A stretch of DNA of 64,000 bases from Bin55 sp009840545 (GCA_965208815.1 OZ242357.1:1612001-1676000); one strand, 5' to 3'; shown: positions 54,446 to 63,966, numbered from the stretch's first letter. Notes: generated by a model from the letters alone, not told the origin. Made by a program: numbers and translations.

Positions 54446-56095
54446 GTGGTACGACTTGATCGAAAACCCCCTATCCTACTGTTAACACTAGGTATTCTTC
54501 TGCTAATACCTGGACATCTCCACGGATCGGAGATTGTGGTCGAACCCGAAATATCGGAAGTCAAGGTCTACATCAGTGGAGCAGAAGTTCTTAGAAAGTT
54601 CAAAGTTGACGTACCCCAAGGACGCTCCCGAATTATCGTTCAAGGAATACCGTCTCAAGTTTCCGACTTTGACGCATATACATCGCAACGCGGAAGCGAC
54701 ATTAGGGTGGTCGACACCAGTACTGTTACCCGCTACACCACCGAGCCCTTTTCCGAGGCCATCTTGGAAATTGATGAGAGAATCGAAGCACTCAACCAGA
54801 AAATCAGACTTCACGAAGACGATATGAAATCCATCGATATGGAATTGAAGTTTGTTCAAAAGTTGGTTGAACACTACCCAACCCACAATATCCACCAATC
54901 AACGGACGTAGCCACCAGCGTTGATATCGCTGACGAAGTTCTCAATCTAGTTCGCAATCGAAGCAAGAACGCTCTAGAAGCCAAGCGAGCGACAAGCATT
55001 GAATTAAGAAATTCCAAAACCGAATTGGATAGTCTCGAGAAAGAGAGAGGTGCAATGGGCGGCGAACAAAGACGGTTCACCGATCTGTCGCTAGGCATAG
55101 TGGCGTCGCAATCAAGCACTACTGAGTTTGTAGTCTCCTATTTCGTTCGAACCTCTAGCTGGCGTCCGCGCTATTCTGCTTACTTGGATAGCAATACCAA
55201 CAAAGTGACCATCTTTCACGATGCGGTGGTATATCAGAGATCTCCTGAACCTTGGGATGAAGTAATGCTGACCCTGACCACAGCAAATCCTCGACGAAAT
55301 GCTAATCCACCTCAGTTGTTCAGCCACTTCGTCGACAAGCAAGAATCAGTCTCTGCAGTAGCAATGGCTGGTGTGGGTTCTCGTCCGAGAGAAACATTGA
55401 GTGTTTCGGACGCCGATTTCGCTGAGGCAGCGCCATCGGTAGAAACGGCCTCGTTTGCCTATACGACTGTATTTGAACCCAACGAACCTCAGTCGGTAGA
55501 CAACAACAATTCAGAACACGGAATAGTGGGACTAGGTACCTATGAATTCAACGATGTCAAGGTCACGACCACTGTAATTCCTCGACACGATGACCTAGGA
55601 TACCTGGCTGCACAATTCACATTTGACGGGCAGTTTCCCTTACCAGGAGGCAACATGCGGTGTTTCGTGGACGGAAGCTACGTCGGAAAGGTCATAGTCT
55701 CTACTATCAATCCCAATGAGGAAGTATCGTTGCCTTTGGGAAGAGACGATATGATAGAGGTCACTCTCGAAAGTCAAGGCGGCACAAAAGGAAGAGAAGG
55801 TTTCTTTAGAAATCGAAAGGTTGAGGAAACCTACTTTCTCGTTACGATACAAAATCACCGTTCAACGCCGTCAAGTATTGAAGTACTCGACTACTATCCC
55901 GTCTCACGTCACGATGATGTGGAAGTAGAAGTTCACAGCGACGCCACACCGCCGGACAAGAAAGACGTTGGTGATCGCCCCGGTAGACTTGCATGGATCA
56001 AGACAGTCGGTCCGAACGAGTCGTGGAAGATAGTTCAACGCTATTCGGTCAGCTATCCCCGAGATTCGGACATCACAACATCCTATAACCGTTAG
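54446..56095 (+). CDS. DUF4139/DUF4140 domain secreted protein
   Basis: A 549-residue exported protein. Signal peptide (ILLLTLGILLLIPGHLHGS), then a DUF4140-like N-terminal module (EISEVKVYISGAEVLRKFKVDVPQG), a coiled coil of about 120 residues (EIDERIEALNQKIRLHEDDM onward), and a C-terminal DUF4139 module beginning FVVSYFVRTSSWRPRYSAYLD and containing DAVVYQRSPEPWDEVMLTLTTANP. Members occur in bacteria and fungi (mucoidy-inhibitor-like proteins) without a settled biochemical role. GTG 54446 is chosen because GGAGG lies nine bases upstream; TTG 54401 would add 15 residues. It is monocistronic. Confidence 0.85.
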   Translation: MVRLDRKPPILLLTLGILLLIPGHLHGSEIVVEPEISEVKVYISGAEVLRKFKVDVPQGRSRIIVQGIPSQVSDFDAYTSQRGSDIRVVDTSTVTRYTTEPFSEAILEIDERIEALNQKIRLHEDDMKSIDMELKFVQKLVEHYPTHNIHQSTDVATSVDIADEVLNLVRNRSKNALEAKRATSIELRNSKTELDSLEKERGAMGGEQRRFTDLSLGIVASQSSTTEFVVSYFVRTSSWRPRYSAYLDSNTNKVTIFHDAVVYQRSPEPWDEVMLTLTTANPRRNANPPQLFSHFVDKQESVSAVAMAGVGSRPRETLSVSDADFAEAAPSVETASFAYTTVFEPNEPQSVDNNNSEHGIVGLGTYEFNDVKVTTTVIPRHDDLGYLAAQFTFDGQFPLPGGNMRCFVDGSYVGKVIVSTINPNEEVSLPLGRDDMIEVTLESQGGTKGREGFFRNRKVEETYFLVTIQNHRSTPSSIEVLDYYPVSRHDDVEVEVHSDATPPDKKDVGDRPGRLAWIKTVGPNESWKIVQRYSVSYPRDSDITTSYNR

Positions 56096-56421
56096 ATTGG
56101 CATCTGTCGGGTCTTTGGTTGGATTTCAAGCGTACAAGAGACAGCAATCAGCTCGTATTCTGAGAGGTATGCGCTGACTTCTCGAGCTTGCAGGGGTCAA
56201 CCGAACCTTTGAGTTATCGAATTGAGCCTCACCCTAATGTAGCTATCGGCGTGTGGCCCGATCATCGGACCAGTTCAATTAAACTCGTAAAGAGAGCTCA
56301 GGTTCTTCTTTGCTAATGTCTATGGCTAGACTTTCCAATAAAGCTAGCAACTGTGTTGCTCAAAAATAGTGGGAATCAAAACGAGGTGTTTTAGTATAGA
56401 TTCCCCTAGGAGCACACAATC

Positions 56422-56715
56422 ATGTCCAAACGAGTTGCCTTGACGGCGGAGGAGCGAGGAGAGCTGGTTCTTCGTCTGCTTCGGAAGGAAGCCACGGCAT
56501 CGGATCTTGCCCGCGAGGCATCAATCTCCGAGCCCACGCTGTACCAGTGGCGCGACGCCTTTCTTCGCGCTGGATTCGCCGGCTTGAACGGACGTTCCGA
56601 CCGCGACTCGGAGAGGCGACGGCACGCTCGGGAGCTGGCGCAGCGGGACCAGGTGATCGGCGAGATGACCGTGGCTCTGAAAGTGCTAAAAAAAAACTTG
56701 GGGGTCTCCGAGTGA
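56422..56715 (+). CDS. IS3-family OrfA (DNA-binding subunit)
   Basis: A 97-residue helix-turn-helix protein: LTAEERGELVLRLLRKEATASDLAREASISEPTLYQWRDAF is the DNA-binding part that recognises the inverted repeats, followed by a coiled-coil (HARELAQRDQVIGEMTVALKVL) for multimerisation. Near its end the A9 run lets some ribosomes slip -1 into orfB and make the full transposase. Its TGA overlaps the orfB GTG. Confidence 0.9.
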   Translation: MSKRVALTAEERGELVLRLLRKEATASDLAREASISEPTLYQWRDAFLRAGFAGLNGRSDRDSERRRHARELAQRDQVIGEMTVALKVLKKNLGVSE

Positions 56716-57689
56716 CGCAGGAGCTTCGCGATCGGGTTCGCCAAGAGATGGAGGCCTGGAACGGAAAGCTGCGTCTGACCCGTCTGCTGACCCATCTGGG
56801 AGTGTCGACGTCGACGTGGTACCGACTTCCGAAGGGAGACTCGGAACCTCGGGGACGACCTCGGGATCCCCTCGATCCCGTCCGCGTCGAGGCGGTTCGG
56901 GACCTCTGCCGGCGCTATCCTTTCTGGGGCTACAAGCGCATCGCGGTGGTGGCCCGGAGAGACGTCGGCCCGGGCTATTCCGACCGTCTGACGTACCGCA
57001 TCATGCGGGAGCTGAACCTGCTGCAGAAGCGGGCTCCCCGCCGTGCCGAGCTGCACCAGACGAGGCACCTGTTCGAGCTGCTTCCCTCGCGCCCCAACGA
57101 TCTGTGGCAGATGGACGTGACCTACCTCCACCTGCCCCAGGGGCACTGGTGGTACGCGGTGACGGTGATCGACTACTACTCCCGGTACCTGCTGGCGTGC
57201 CATCTGACGCCGTTCCAGAACGCGGGCTCGGTGGCGGTCGCCCTGGATCTCGCCCGGGCCGAGGCGGAGCGCTTCCACGGTCCGCTGGATCGCGAGCCGA
57301 CGCTGGTCACCGACAACGGCTCGTGCTTTCTGGCCCGCAAGTTCCAGAAGCACATCGAGGAGCGGTTCTCCCATGTGCGGATCCAGTATCGAACCCCGCA
57401 ACAGCTGGGACTGCTGGAGCGGTTCCATTCGACGTTGAAGAAGGAGGAGGTGTACTGGCGCATGTACGACGGACCCAACCATGCCCGGCAGTGTCTCGAG
57501 GAGTTCCGCGATCGCTACAACCGGGTGCGGCCGCACTGGGCGCTCCGGCCCTCCGAGAAGGAGGATCCACTGACGCCCGCCGACGTCTACGAGGACGGCC
57601 TGGCGGTCGTCATACCGAAGTGGCAGAAATGGGCGAGGGCGGCGAAGAAAAAACTGGAGGAGGCAGCTATGGAACGGAAGGCCGCGTAG
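56712..57689 (+). CDS. IS3-family OrfB (DDE integrase domain)
   Basis: The 325-residue frame contains the catalytic DDE core: first Asp in LWQMDVTYLHLP, second Asp in LVTDNGSCFLARKF and Glu in LGLLERFHSTLKKEEVYW, with the usual spacing (rve fold), preceded by YPFWGYKRIAVVA. It is mainly translated as an OrfAB fusion after -1 slippage at 56688-56696; GTG 56712 could give a small amount of OrfB alone. All catalytic residues are present, so the element looks active. A basic Lys-rich C-terminus (KKKLEEAAMERK) ends the protein. Confidence 0.92.
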   Translation: MTQELRDRVRQEMEAWNGKLRLTRLLTHLGVSTSTWYRLPKGDSEPRGRPRDPLDPVRVEAVRDLCRRYPFWGYKRIAVVARRDVGPGYSDRLTYRIMRELNLLQKRAPRRAELHQTRHLFELLPSRPNDLWQMDVTYLHLPQGHWWYAVTVIDYYSRYLLACHLTPFQNAGSVAVALDLARAEAERFHGPLDREPTLVTDNGSCFLARKFQKHIEERFSHVRIQYRTPQQLGLLERFHSTLKKEEVYWRMYDGPNHARQCLEEFRDRYNRVRPHWALRPSEKEDPLTPADVYEDGLAVVIPKWQKWARAAKKKLEEAAMERKAA

Positions 57690-57757
57690 CCATGAACCAC
57701 GAAATTTCTCTACACCGAAAAATTCCCGCTAATTTTGATAGCAAGACACAACACTCT

Positions 57758-58465
57758 TCATATGGAAAACGAATAGGAAACATTCATCTTCCATTGGGTT
57801 ACTTGAAAGTAATACCTGATGAATTCGACATCGGAGAGTTCGGGAAAATCAACGCTCCGTGATAGCCGGTACAGTTCCCAATACAAGCCCACATCCAACG
57901 TCCTTTTCTTCTTTGCATCTCCGATCAGAACTCCTATACCTGCCATTCCGGTATCCCCATAGGCAGTATAGAGCGACGTTCCGGGCAGTCCAGACACGCC
58001 AAATTCATTCTTGGTTCGACCTAGACTGATTCCAAAGTATGGGGTAGCTGTTCTTCCTGATATATTCCACTGGAGGTGGTCGTTCCCTATTTTGTAGGAA
58101 AACATGAGGCTGGAGTATCTGCCAAGTGACCAAGGTTCTCCCGCATCGCTTGCACTAGCACCGGTAAATCGATTAGCCCCAGAATCCTTAAAGGCGAACG
58201 AGTACTCAATGGAAGGTTCCACCCACCATCGCTGCGGCGCAGAAAAGAGGTAACCGAGTTCAATGGCCAATCCTGGCGCATTGGTCGAGTCTTGATCTTC
58301 GACCAAGAATCCCCTCCAACTAGGACCACCGTCAATGGGTTCCGCTAGTGCCAAGTCAAATTGGACATCCACATGGTCGTTGGTCAGACCAACACCAATT
58401 CGAAACCCATCAGCAAACGAAGCTGTACAAAGTATCAGAGCCAAGAAACAAAGTACCTTCTGCAT
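57758..58465 (-). CDS. Small outer-membrane beta-barrel protein
   Basis: A 235-residue protein with a signal peptide (VLCFLALILCTASFA) and amphipathic beta strands throughout, such as APGLAIELGYLF, WWVEPSIEYSFAF, SLMFSYKIGNDHLQWNIS and RYYFQVTQWKMNVSYSFSI with the aromatic last-strand ending. It resembles the OmpA-like/OprF-less porin-family ('outer membrane protein beta-barrel') group; no periplasmic peptidoglycan-binding part exists. The IS ends nine bases beyond its stop, so the 3' untranslated region and any terminator are replaced by IS sequence. ATG 58465 is the start next to the signal peptide. Confidence 0.75.
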   Translation of the reverse strand: MQKVLCFLALILCTASFADGFRIGVGLTNDHVDVQFDLALAEPIDGGPSWRGFLVEDQDSTNAPGLAIELGYLFSAPQRWWVEPSIEYSFAFKDSGANRFTGASASDAGEPWSLGRYSSLMFSYKIGNDHLQWNISGRTATPYFGISLGRTKNEFGVSGLPGTSLYTAYGDTGMAGIGVLIGDAKKKRTLDVGLYWELYRLSRSVDFPELSDVEFIRYYFQVTQWKMNVSYSFSI

Positions 58466-58644
58466 CAAAAATGCTACCTTGAAATTTAGTAAGTGAAACA
58501 AAGTGTTTGGCATTGTAAGCCAGCATTAATTCGAGAGCATCTTGGGTCGTGCCGGTCTCATGTGCAATCGCGAACGAACGACCTTCCCGGTTGTGACCTC
58601 TTGTTAGGCGATATAGGTCTGCTTTGTCTAGTCTTTTGCAGCTC

Positions 58645-60828
58645 TCAAGCAACGGCGTCGTTTCTGGAATTCCACGCTACGAGATGTCGATACAGCGACA
58701 TAGCCAAGCTCTGATTCTCAGTATCCAGCAAGGCAAGTTGCTCGGGCGTAACCAAAACAGTGCGACATGGACCTTCCGCAACAGTTGTCAATGACGCGTC
58801 CCGCTGATCCAACACACTCCCCTGCTCAATAACCGCTCCTGGATCACACTGATACAGAACACGTCCTTCGGAGTCCTTAACCGATGCACGGCCAGCCACG
58901 AGCAACTGAAGCCCCTTCTGGGGCTCGTCGGCACTTGCTATGGGATCTTGGTCCGAGAATTCCAACGTGCCACACGTTGTACTAAGAGCTTCGGCCAAAT
59001 CCTCAAAAGTGACCTGACGATTGAGGTACTCCGTCAAGTCTTCCGAGGTGCTTCGGAGTACTAGATCTCGAATGGTCGGATCTCGAGCTGCGTCTTGATT
59101 GTAGAACTCCAAGACCAATTCCTCAGCGTGTTCAAGTGCGGTTTCCTCGCTGTCGACCCAGACCAGTCTGTCCCGTACTGCAGCACTTAGGTCTCGTTCG
59201 AGTTCCCTGTGAATGTCCTCTGAGGCATTACTGAGAATCGTCGTGATGTTCTCTGCATGTGCGTTGCGAATGTAGCCGCGCAAACTATCGAGGGCAGAGA
59301 GATCGAATCCTGTGACATTCATGAAATCGAGAGTTACACATACTGGGTGGGGATCGGACTTGAGACCTTGGTTTAGTCTTTTTGCAAGTGCGAATGCGCT
59401 TCCAAAGAAAGCGTAACCTCGCAATTGAAATACTCGAGCACGCAATCCATATACACGCAAGATCGACTGATCGGGTATGGATCTCGCTTGCGGACTGCGC
59501 TTTTCTCGAATGCTGTAGCTGGCCTCAACTAACGGGACTTGACTTAACCGATATGCAAAAAACACCAGGCTAAGAACGAGACCCAACACAATGCCTTCCA
59601 GAAAACCCCGCAAGACAATTGTTGTGGCAATCAACAGCAACATGCAGTAGTCGGGAATTTGGAGGCGCTCTTTGCTCCTGAGCAACCACTCATTAACGAG
59701 CAAGTAAGCAATGAACAGGAGATAACCCGAAGGAGCGGCTAGTGGAACAAATCGCAACAAGTCGATTCCGAATATCACAAACAGAACCATCACGATTGCG
59801 ACAACCATGCTATTCAGAGGCGTGTTAGCTTTCAAAGCAATGTTGGGGATAGTCATAGACGCAACCATGCCACCAGGAATTCCCCCTCCAATACCTGACG
59901 CTACGTTGGCGAAACCATGAAGACGAAACTCCGAATTCCAGTCGAATTCTCTTCGTGTTGTAATTTCCAGTTGTGCATAGCCCACAGCAGTGAGAACAAG
60001 CAAAACAAAGAACAGCGTCAACACATTAGGAATCTGTGAGACAACAGCCATCCAATTTACAGCTTGAATGTTGGAAAGCTCATAGAAGGGCCATCCTCGG
60101 CTTGACCAATCTGCTGTTACGAAAAATCCAGCACTAGTTGCTTCATCTATTGAGATACCAAGCAGGAACAGACACAAATGAAACGCAGCGCAAAATAGAA
60201 GGAAAATGGCGGGCGTAGTCCAAAATGAGCCCCAAAACCTGTTTGCAATTAAGAAAAGAGCAAACAGGAGGAGACCCGAAAGGACCCGCGCAAGAACTAC
60301 AGGTTCCTGAAGGGATCCCCAAAACTCTAAAGTCCAGTTAAACCCCAGAAGCTTCATTGCAAATAGTGCTATTAATATTCCCGCACCTGTTAGCACTCCC
60401 GCGGAGACAGAGAAAGGCACAAATCTAAACACGTTAGCGAGCTTCAGGCTTCCTACTAATAAGAACAGGATTCCACTGAGAACCGCACTCAAAAAAATCA
60501 CACAAGCAAATGTGATAAATAGCTCGAAGCCAGATAGGTCAATGGATTGCGCAATAGCCACCAGAACAACAACCGCCGGAAGCGGCGTTGTTGCTAACGG
60601 GGACTCAAACTTGCTGGTCAGCGCAAGAATCACACATAGTATTGCTGTGCCGAGAAACCAAATTTCCGTTCCGCTACGGATGAACGGTTCCAGACCCCCC
60701 GCAAAGACAATGCTGGTGACTCCCAACAAGGAAATTCCGATACCTAGGCTACGAACAAACCCCACCGATATGCCGGCTTTCAGATCTTCCTTTTTGAACC
60801 TAGACCATTTTGAACTGGATTCTTGCAC
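58645..60828 (-). CDS. SulP/SLC26 anion transporter with STAS and cyclic-nucleotide-binding-like domains
   Basis: A 727-residue fusion. Residues 15-430 hold about 12 membrane helices of the SulP type (FVPFSVSAGVLTGAGILIALF, NVASGIGGGIPGGMVASMTI and FGIDLLRFVPLAAPSGYLLF). Residues 455-565 are a STAS domain (VCVTLDFMNVTGFDLSALDSL), which regulates transport. Residues 630-720 (LQLLVAGRASVKDSEG... and PGAVIEQGSVLDQRDASLTTVAEG) are a cNMP-binding-like fold in which the phosphate-binding cassette is degenerate, so nucleotide binding is doubtful. Likely imports sulfate, bicarbonate or another anion. GTG 60828 follows AGGGA with a four- to five-base spacer. It stands alone. Confidence 0.88.
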   Translation of the reverse strand: MQESSSKWSRFKKEDLKAGISVGFVRSLGIGISLLGVTSIVFAGGLEPFIRSGTEIWFLGTAILCVILALTSKFESPLATTPLPAVVVLVAIAQSIDLSGFELFITFACVIFLSAVLSGILFLLVGSLKLANVFRFVPFSVSAGVLTGAGILIALFAMKLLGFNWTLEFWGSLQEPVVLARVLSGLLLFALFLIANRFWGSFWTTPAIFLLFCAAFHLCLFLLGISIDEATSAGFFVTADWSSRGWPFYELSNIQAVNWMAVVSQIPNVLTLFFVLLVLTAVGYAQLEITTRREFDWNSEFRLHGFANVASGIGGGIPGGMVASMTIPNIALKANTPLNSMVVAIVMVLFVIFGIDLLRFVPLAAPSGYLLFIAYLLVNEWLLRSKERLQIPDYCMLLLIATTIVLRGFLEGIVLGLVLSLVFFAYRLSQVPLVEASYSIREKRSPQARSIPDQSILRVYGLRARVFQLRGYAFFGSAFALAKRLNQGLKSDPHPVCVTLDFMNVTGFDLSALDSLRGYIRNAHAENITTILSNASEDIHRELERDLSAAVRDRLVWVDSEETALEHAEELVLEFYNQDAARDPTIRDLVLRSTSEDLTEYLNRQVTFEDLAEALSTTCGTLEFSDQDPIASADEPQKGLQLLVAGRASVKDSEGRVLYQCDPGAVIEQGSVLDQRDASLTTVAEGPCRTVLVTPEQLALLDTENQSLAMSLYRHLVAWNSRNDAVA

Positions 60829-61237
60829 AGTGTCCCTACCAAAGCCGAATTCCCTCTTGGAGATGTCCGAGAGAGAAGATTCTTGATTTATTCATATCAT
60901 ACGAATCACACTAAGTGGGCGCGAAATTCCAGCATCTAACAGTATTTTCAAGGCTTATCTAAAGGGATCAGAATTGTCGTCACAAGAGCTTTCAAGAATT
61001 GCAATCGTCGGCATGGCTTGTAGGTTTCCAAGCTCGCCCGATCTCTCTTCGTTTTAGATGAGCATTGCCAGTGTGTTGTCACAAATCTGTGCTGTCGGCG
61101 GTTAGCTTGTATGCGAATACCTTATTCGAGTACGCACAGGATTAAGTTCTGAAGTTTCGAGACCTTTCTGTAGCCGACACAATTGGCAAAAGGACCTGTT
61201 CTAGAATGAGAATGTCTTGCTAGCGACAATTACAAGC
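60829..61237. other. Divergent intergenic region
   Basis: About 410 bases between the SulP gene and the PQQ protein gene. A short palindrome, CGAATA and TATTCG (61114-61128), is the only structure noticed. It should hold both promoters. Confidence 0.35.
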
Positions 61238-63040
61238 ATGAATCACTTTCCGATATGGGGGTCCCTGTTGATCCTGATGTGCTCGACATCTGTTTTCGGA
61301 GGACCGGAGGACATTTACAAGCAACGTTGTGCAGTATGTCATGACAATCCAGTGGACGTGAAGACCCCGCATCGTAGTGCCATTGGCGCTATGGGTAAGA
61401 CACGCATTCAATACTCGCTCACATCTGGAAGCATGGCTATCCATACCGATGGATTGACACACGACATGATTGCCGATATAGCAGCACATTTGGACACGAC
61501 TGACGAACAGTCCATAGATCCTTCGCAAAAGTGTTCTGATCGCCCGATTTCGCCTGACGTAGTGGTTTCCCACTGGGGCGTGGATCTTCAAAACACTCGG
61601 AATCAGTCCAACAGTGCTATCGACAGTTCTAACATTTCCGAATTGCGGCTCAAGTATGCCTTCGGTATCCCCAACACTGGAGAAGTCCGGTCTTGGCCTG
61701 CACTTTCGGCAGATACGATTTTCTTGCCCACAACAAGTGGAACACTCTATGCCATTGATCGGGACATCGGCTGCATCAAATGGACCTATGACTCCGATAA
61801 ACCCTTGAGAACATCCGCTCACCTGGTAAACACCGAACAGGGATTGCAAGTGGCCGTTGGCGATTTTGGAGCCAGAACCCACCTTATTGATGCCACTTCA
61901 GGTGAGCTAATCTGGTTGCAGCAAGTTGGCGATTCCCTCCTAAATATGAACACGGGTGCACCTGTCTTCTATGAAGACGATTGGTACATCCCCGTATCTG
62001 CATATGAGATTGCGGCTGCTATGAATTTTCGACATGAATGTTGTAAGTCTCATGGAATCGTAAAACGATTGGCAGGAACGACCGGAGAAGCAGTTTGGTC
62101 AACTCCAATGACACCGCCGGCTAGACCCACTAAGAAGAATGATGCTGGCACTCAGATGTACGGTCCTTCGGGAGCTCCAGTTTGGACTACACCAGCCATA
62201 GATACAAAACGGGGTGTTCTATACGTGGGAACCGGTGAGAATACCTCACGACCCTCAACGTATAAGTCGGACTCGATCGTCACGCTCAATCTGATTACTG
62301 GAGAAGTCGCTTCGTTCTTTCAAGGCTATAAAGACGATGCATTCAATATGGCTTGCGGATCGAGAAATCCTCAGAACTGTCCTGAAGACGCAGGACCTGA
62401 CTTTGACTTCGGAGCCTCACCGATCTTGGTAACAACCGACTTGGGTTACGATCTAGTTTTGGCAGGTCAAAAATCCGGAGACGTTTGGGCACTTGATCCG
62501 GACAACGATCTGGAGCTGGTCTGGCAGAACAAGCTATCGAATGGGAGCGCTCTGGGCGGTGTTCATTGGGGTATGACAGTAGTGGAAAACACGCTTTTCG
62601 TACCTATAGCCGACCCCGATGGTGTGCCCGACGCAAAGCCTGGAGTTTACGCCATTGACATCGATTCCGGCGAAACTATTTGGGAGTATAGGGCAGAACG
62701 TGGTTGCGAAGTTGATTGGAACGAATTGAGAAGGCGCGGCAATTCTTGGCCTGATTGTCCGTGGCAGTATTCGTTCTCTGCAGCAGCAAGTTCTACGAAC
62801 GACTTGGTCTTCGCTGGTTCCTTGAACGGTAAGGTGCACGCGTTTAACGCAAAAGATGGGCGAATCGTGTGGACCTACGACACCAAGAAAGAATTTGAGA
62901 CGGTCAATGGAATAGAAGCTCATGGCGGTGCGATTGACAATCCAGGCGTCGTCATAGCAGGTGATCAATTGATTGTGCTGTCCGGTTATGGTTTGTTTGG
63001 CCAAATGCCCGGTAACGTAATGTTGGTTTTTGAGCTATAG
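61238..63040 (+). CDS. Cytochrome c domain fused to PQQ-type beta-propeller (PVA dehydrogenase-like)
   Basis: A 600-residue exported quinohemoprotein-like protein. After the signal peptide (WGSLLILMCSTSVFGG) a small c-type domain binds heme at CAVCH (Cys31, Cys34, His35) with GAMGKTRIQYSL...MAIHTDGLT providing the distal Met region. The rest is an eight-bladed PQQ-binding-like propeller with repeated blade ends (LYAIDRDIGCIKWTYD, ISGETIWEYR-type DIDSGETIWEYRAERG, VHAFNAKDGRIVWTYD). The N-terminal cytochrome followed by propeller matches polyvinyl-alcohol dehydrogenase-like and related enzymes, which oxidise alcohols and pass electrons to heme. Whether PQQ is bound cannot be told. ATG 61238 is preferred over TTG 61217. 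The ankyrin gene begins 17 bases later. Confidence 0.85.
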   Translation: MNHFPIWGSLLILMCSTSVFGGPEDIYKQRCAVCHDNPVDVKTPHRSAIGAMGKTRIQYSLTSGSMAIHTDGLTHDMIADIAAHLDTTDEQSIDPSQKCSDRPISPDVVVSHWGVDLQNTRNQSNSAIDSSNISELRLKYAFGIPNTGEVRSWPALSADTIFLPTTSGTLYAIDRDIGCIKWTYDSDKPLRTSAHLVNTEQGLQVAVGDFGARTHLIDATSGELIWLQQVGDSLLNMNTGAPVFYEDDWYIPVSAYEIAAAMNFRHECCKSHGIVKRLAGTTGEAVWSTPMTPPARPTKKNDAGTQMYGPSGAPVWTTPAIDTKRGVLYVGTGENTSRPSTYKSDSIVTLNLITGEVASFFQGYKDDAFNMACGSRNPQNCPEDAGPDFDFGASPILVTTDLGYDLVLAGQKSGDVWALDPDNDLELVWQNKLSNGSALGGVHWGMTVVENTLFVPIADPDGVPDAKPGVYAIDIDSGETIWEYRAERGCEVDWNELRRRGNSWPDCPWQYSFSAAASSTNDLVFAGSLNGKVHAFNAKDGRIVWTYDTKKEFETVNGIEAHGGAIDNPGVVIAGDQLIVLSGYGLFGQMPGNVMLVFEL

Positions 63041-63057
63041 CTGTCCCGAGCCTCTCT

Positions 63058-63966
63058 ATGAACTACCAAACTCTTGGTAGGCGTGATGCACGAAAAGCAC
63101 TTGTCGCCGCGGTGCTAAACCAAGATCGGTCGCTTGTTAGTCAGATTCTTGCCGAGAGACCAGATATCGTGGACGCTCGGAACTCGCACGGACACACGGC
63201 ACTAAGCGAAGCGGTAACAGTTGGGAATTTGGCGTTGGTACGCCAGCTTGTCGAAGCTGGAGCCGATCCCAAGCAATACAACCACGGCGGTTCGTCCCTC
63301 ATTGATGCCGCTGCGTGGGTCGGAAATTCCACAATCGCAGAATTCCTGAGAGAAAAGGGATGTGTTGTCACACCGTATCACGAAGCCGCTCTTGGTTACT
63401 ACGAAGCTATCAAGCAGAGAGTTGATCAAGACACGTCATTTGTGAATAGTCCTACTGCTCGTGGAACAACGATGCTTCACCATGCAGCTCATGGGAACCA
63501 TCTCAGAGTATGCGAGGTGCTTTTCTCTTCCGGTGCGATAGTAGATGCATTTGATTTTCATGGTCACACGCCGTTGTGTCACGCCGTCGAACGTAACTCG
63601 GTGGATTGCGCACGGTTCTTGATCCAGAAGGGTGCAAACGTAGATCAATCTGCAGGGTATTTCGGTGGAACGGTTTTGCATCGAGCAATCATGCTTGGCT
63701 TCGTTGACATGTCCCTGCTCTTGCTTGAGAGCGGATCTGATCCCAACGCACAAGACTTCTCTGGAAAGTCTGCATTGCACACATCCGTCTCGAGTGGAAA
63801 AGCCGATATTGTTCATGCTGTCTTGCAGACTCATGTCGATACGAACCTTCGAACCAAGAAGACAAAGCTCCAAAAGGGGAATGAAACGGCATTGGAGTAC
63901 GCCCGACGACTCAAGAAGAAGAGAATTGTGAGTTTGATAGAGCAGCATCTAGCCACGGCTTCTTAG
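63058..63966 (+). CDS. Ankyrin-repeat protein
   Basis: A 302-residue protein made of about seven ankyrin repeats. HGHTALSEAVTVGNLALVRQLVEAGAD, GTTMLHHAAHGNHLRVCEVLFSSGA, HGHTPLCHAVERNSVDCARFLIQKGAN and GKSALHTSVSSGKADIVHAVLQ carry the G-x-T-x-L-x-x-A core. There is no signal peptide, so it is cytoplasmic unless exported by another system. Only 17 bases from the PQQ protein stop, it probably shares a transcript. Ankyrin proteins are frequent in host-associated bacteria, but partner and role cannot be deduced here. Confidence 0.9.
   Translation: MNYQTLGRRDARKALVAAVLNQDRSLVSQILAERPDIVDARNSHGHTALSEAVTVGNLALVRQLVEAGADPKQYNHGGSSLIDAAAWVGNSTIAEFLREKGCVVTPYHEAALGYYEAIKQRVDQDTSFVNSPTARGTTMLHHAAHGNHLRVCEVLFSSGAIVDAFDFHGHTPLCHAVERNSVDCARFLIQKGANVDQSAGYFGGTVLHRAIMLGFVDMSLLLLESGSDPNAQDFSGKSALHTSVSSGKADIVHAVLQTHVDTNLRTKKTKLQKGNETALEYARRLKKKRIVSLIEQHLATAS

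Larger units (their letters stand above)
56352..57748 (+). mobile_element. Intact IS3-family insertion sequence, 1397 bp, with inverted repeats and CAAC target duplication
   Basis: The left end TGTGTTGCTCAAAAATAG matches the inverse of the right end, which read inward is TGTCTTGCTATCAAAATTAG; both continue with a GGGAAT block. CAAC flanks both sides (56348-56351 and 57749-57752), a 4-bp target duplication usual for IS3. Two overlapping genes (orfA, orfB) are joined by a run of nine A (56688-56696), a classic -1 programmed frameshift site. Base composition is clearly more GC-rich than the surroundings, marking recent arrival. It landed just after the stop codon of the outer-membrane protein gene and damaged no gene. 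Confidence 0.93.

Noticed and set aside
56406..57536. 376-codon open frame on the minus strand
   Set aside because: It is antisense to the IS transposase; GC-rich third positions remove stops. Composition is Arg/Pro/Leu-rich without domains.
56816..57862. 348-codon plus-strand frame overlapping orfB
   Set aside because: Frame shadow of the transposase; it continues past the IS end into unrelated sequence and has no motif.
61220..61882. 220-codon minus-strand frame opposite the PQQ protein
   Set aside because: Antisense to a well-supported gene with signal peptide, CxxCH and propeller blades; no protein-like features of its own.
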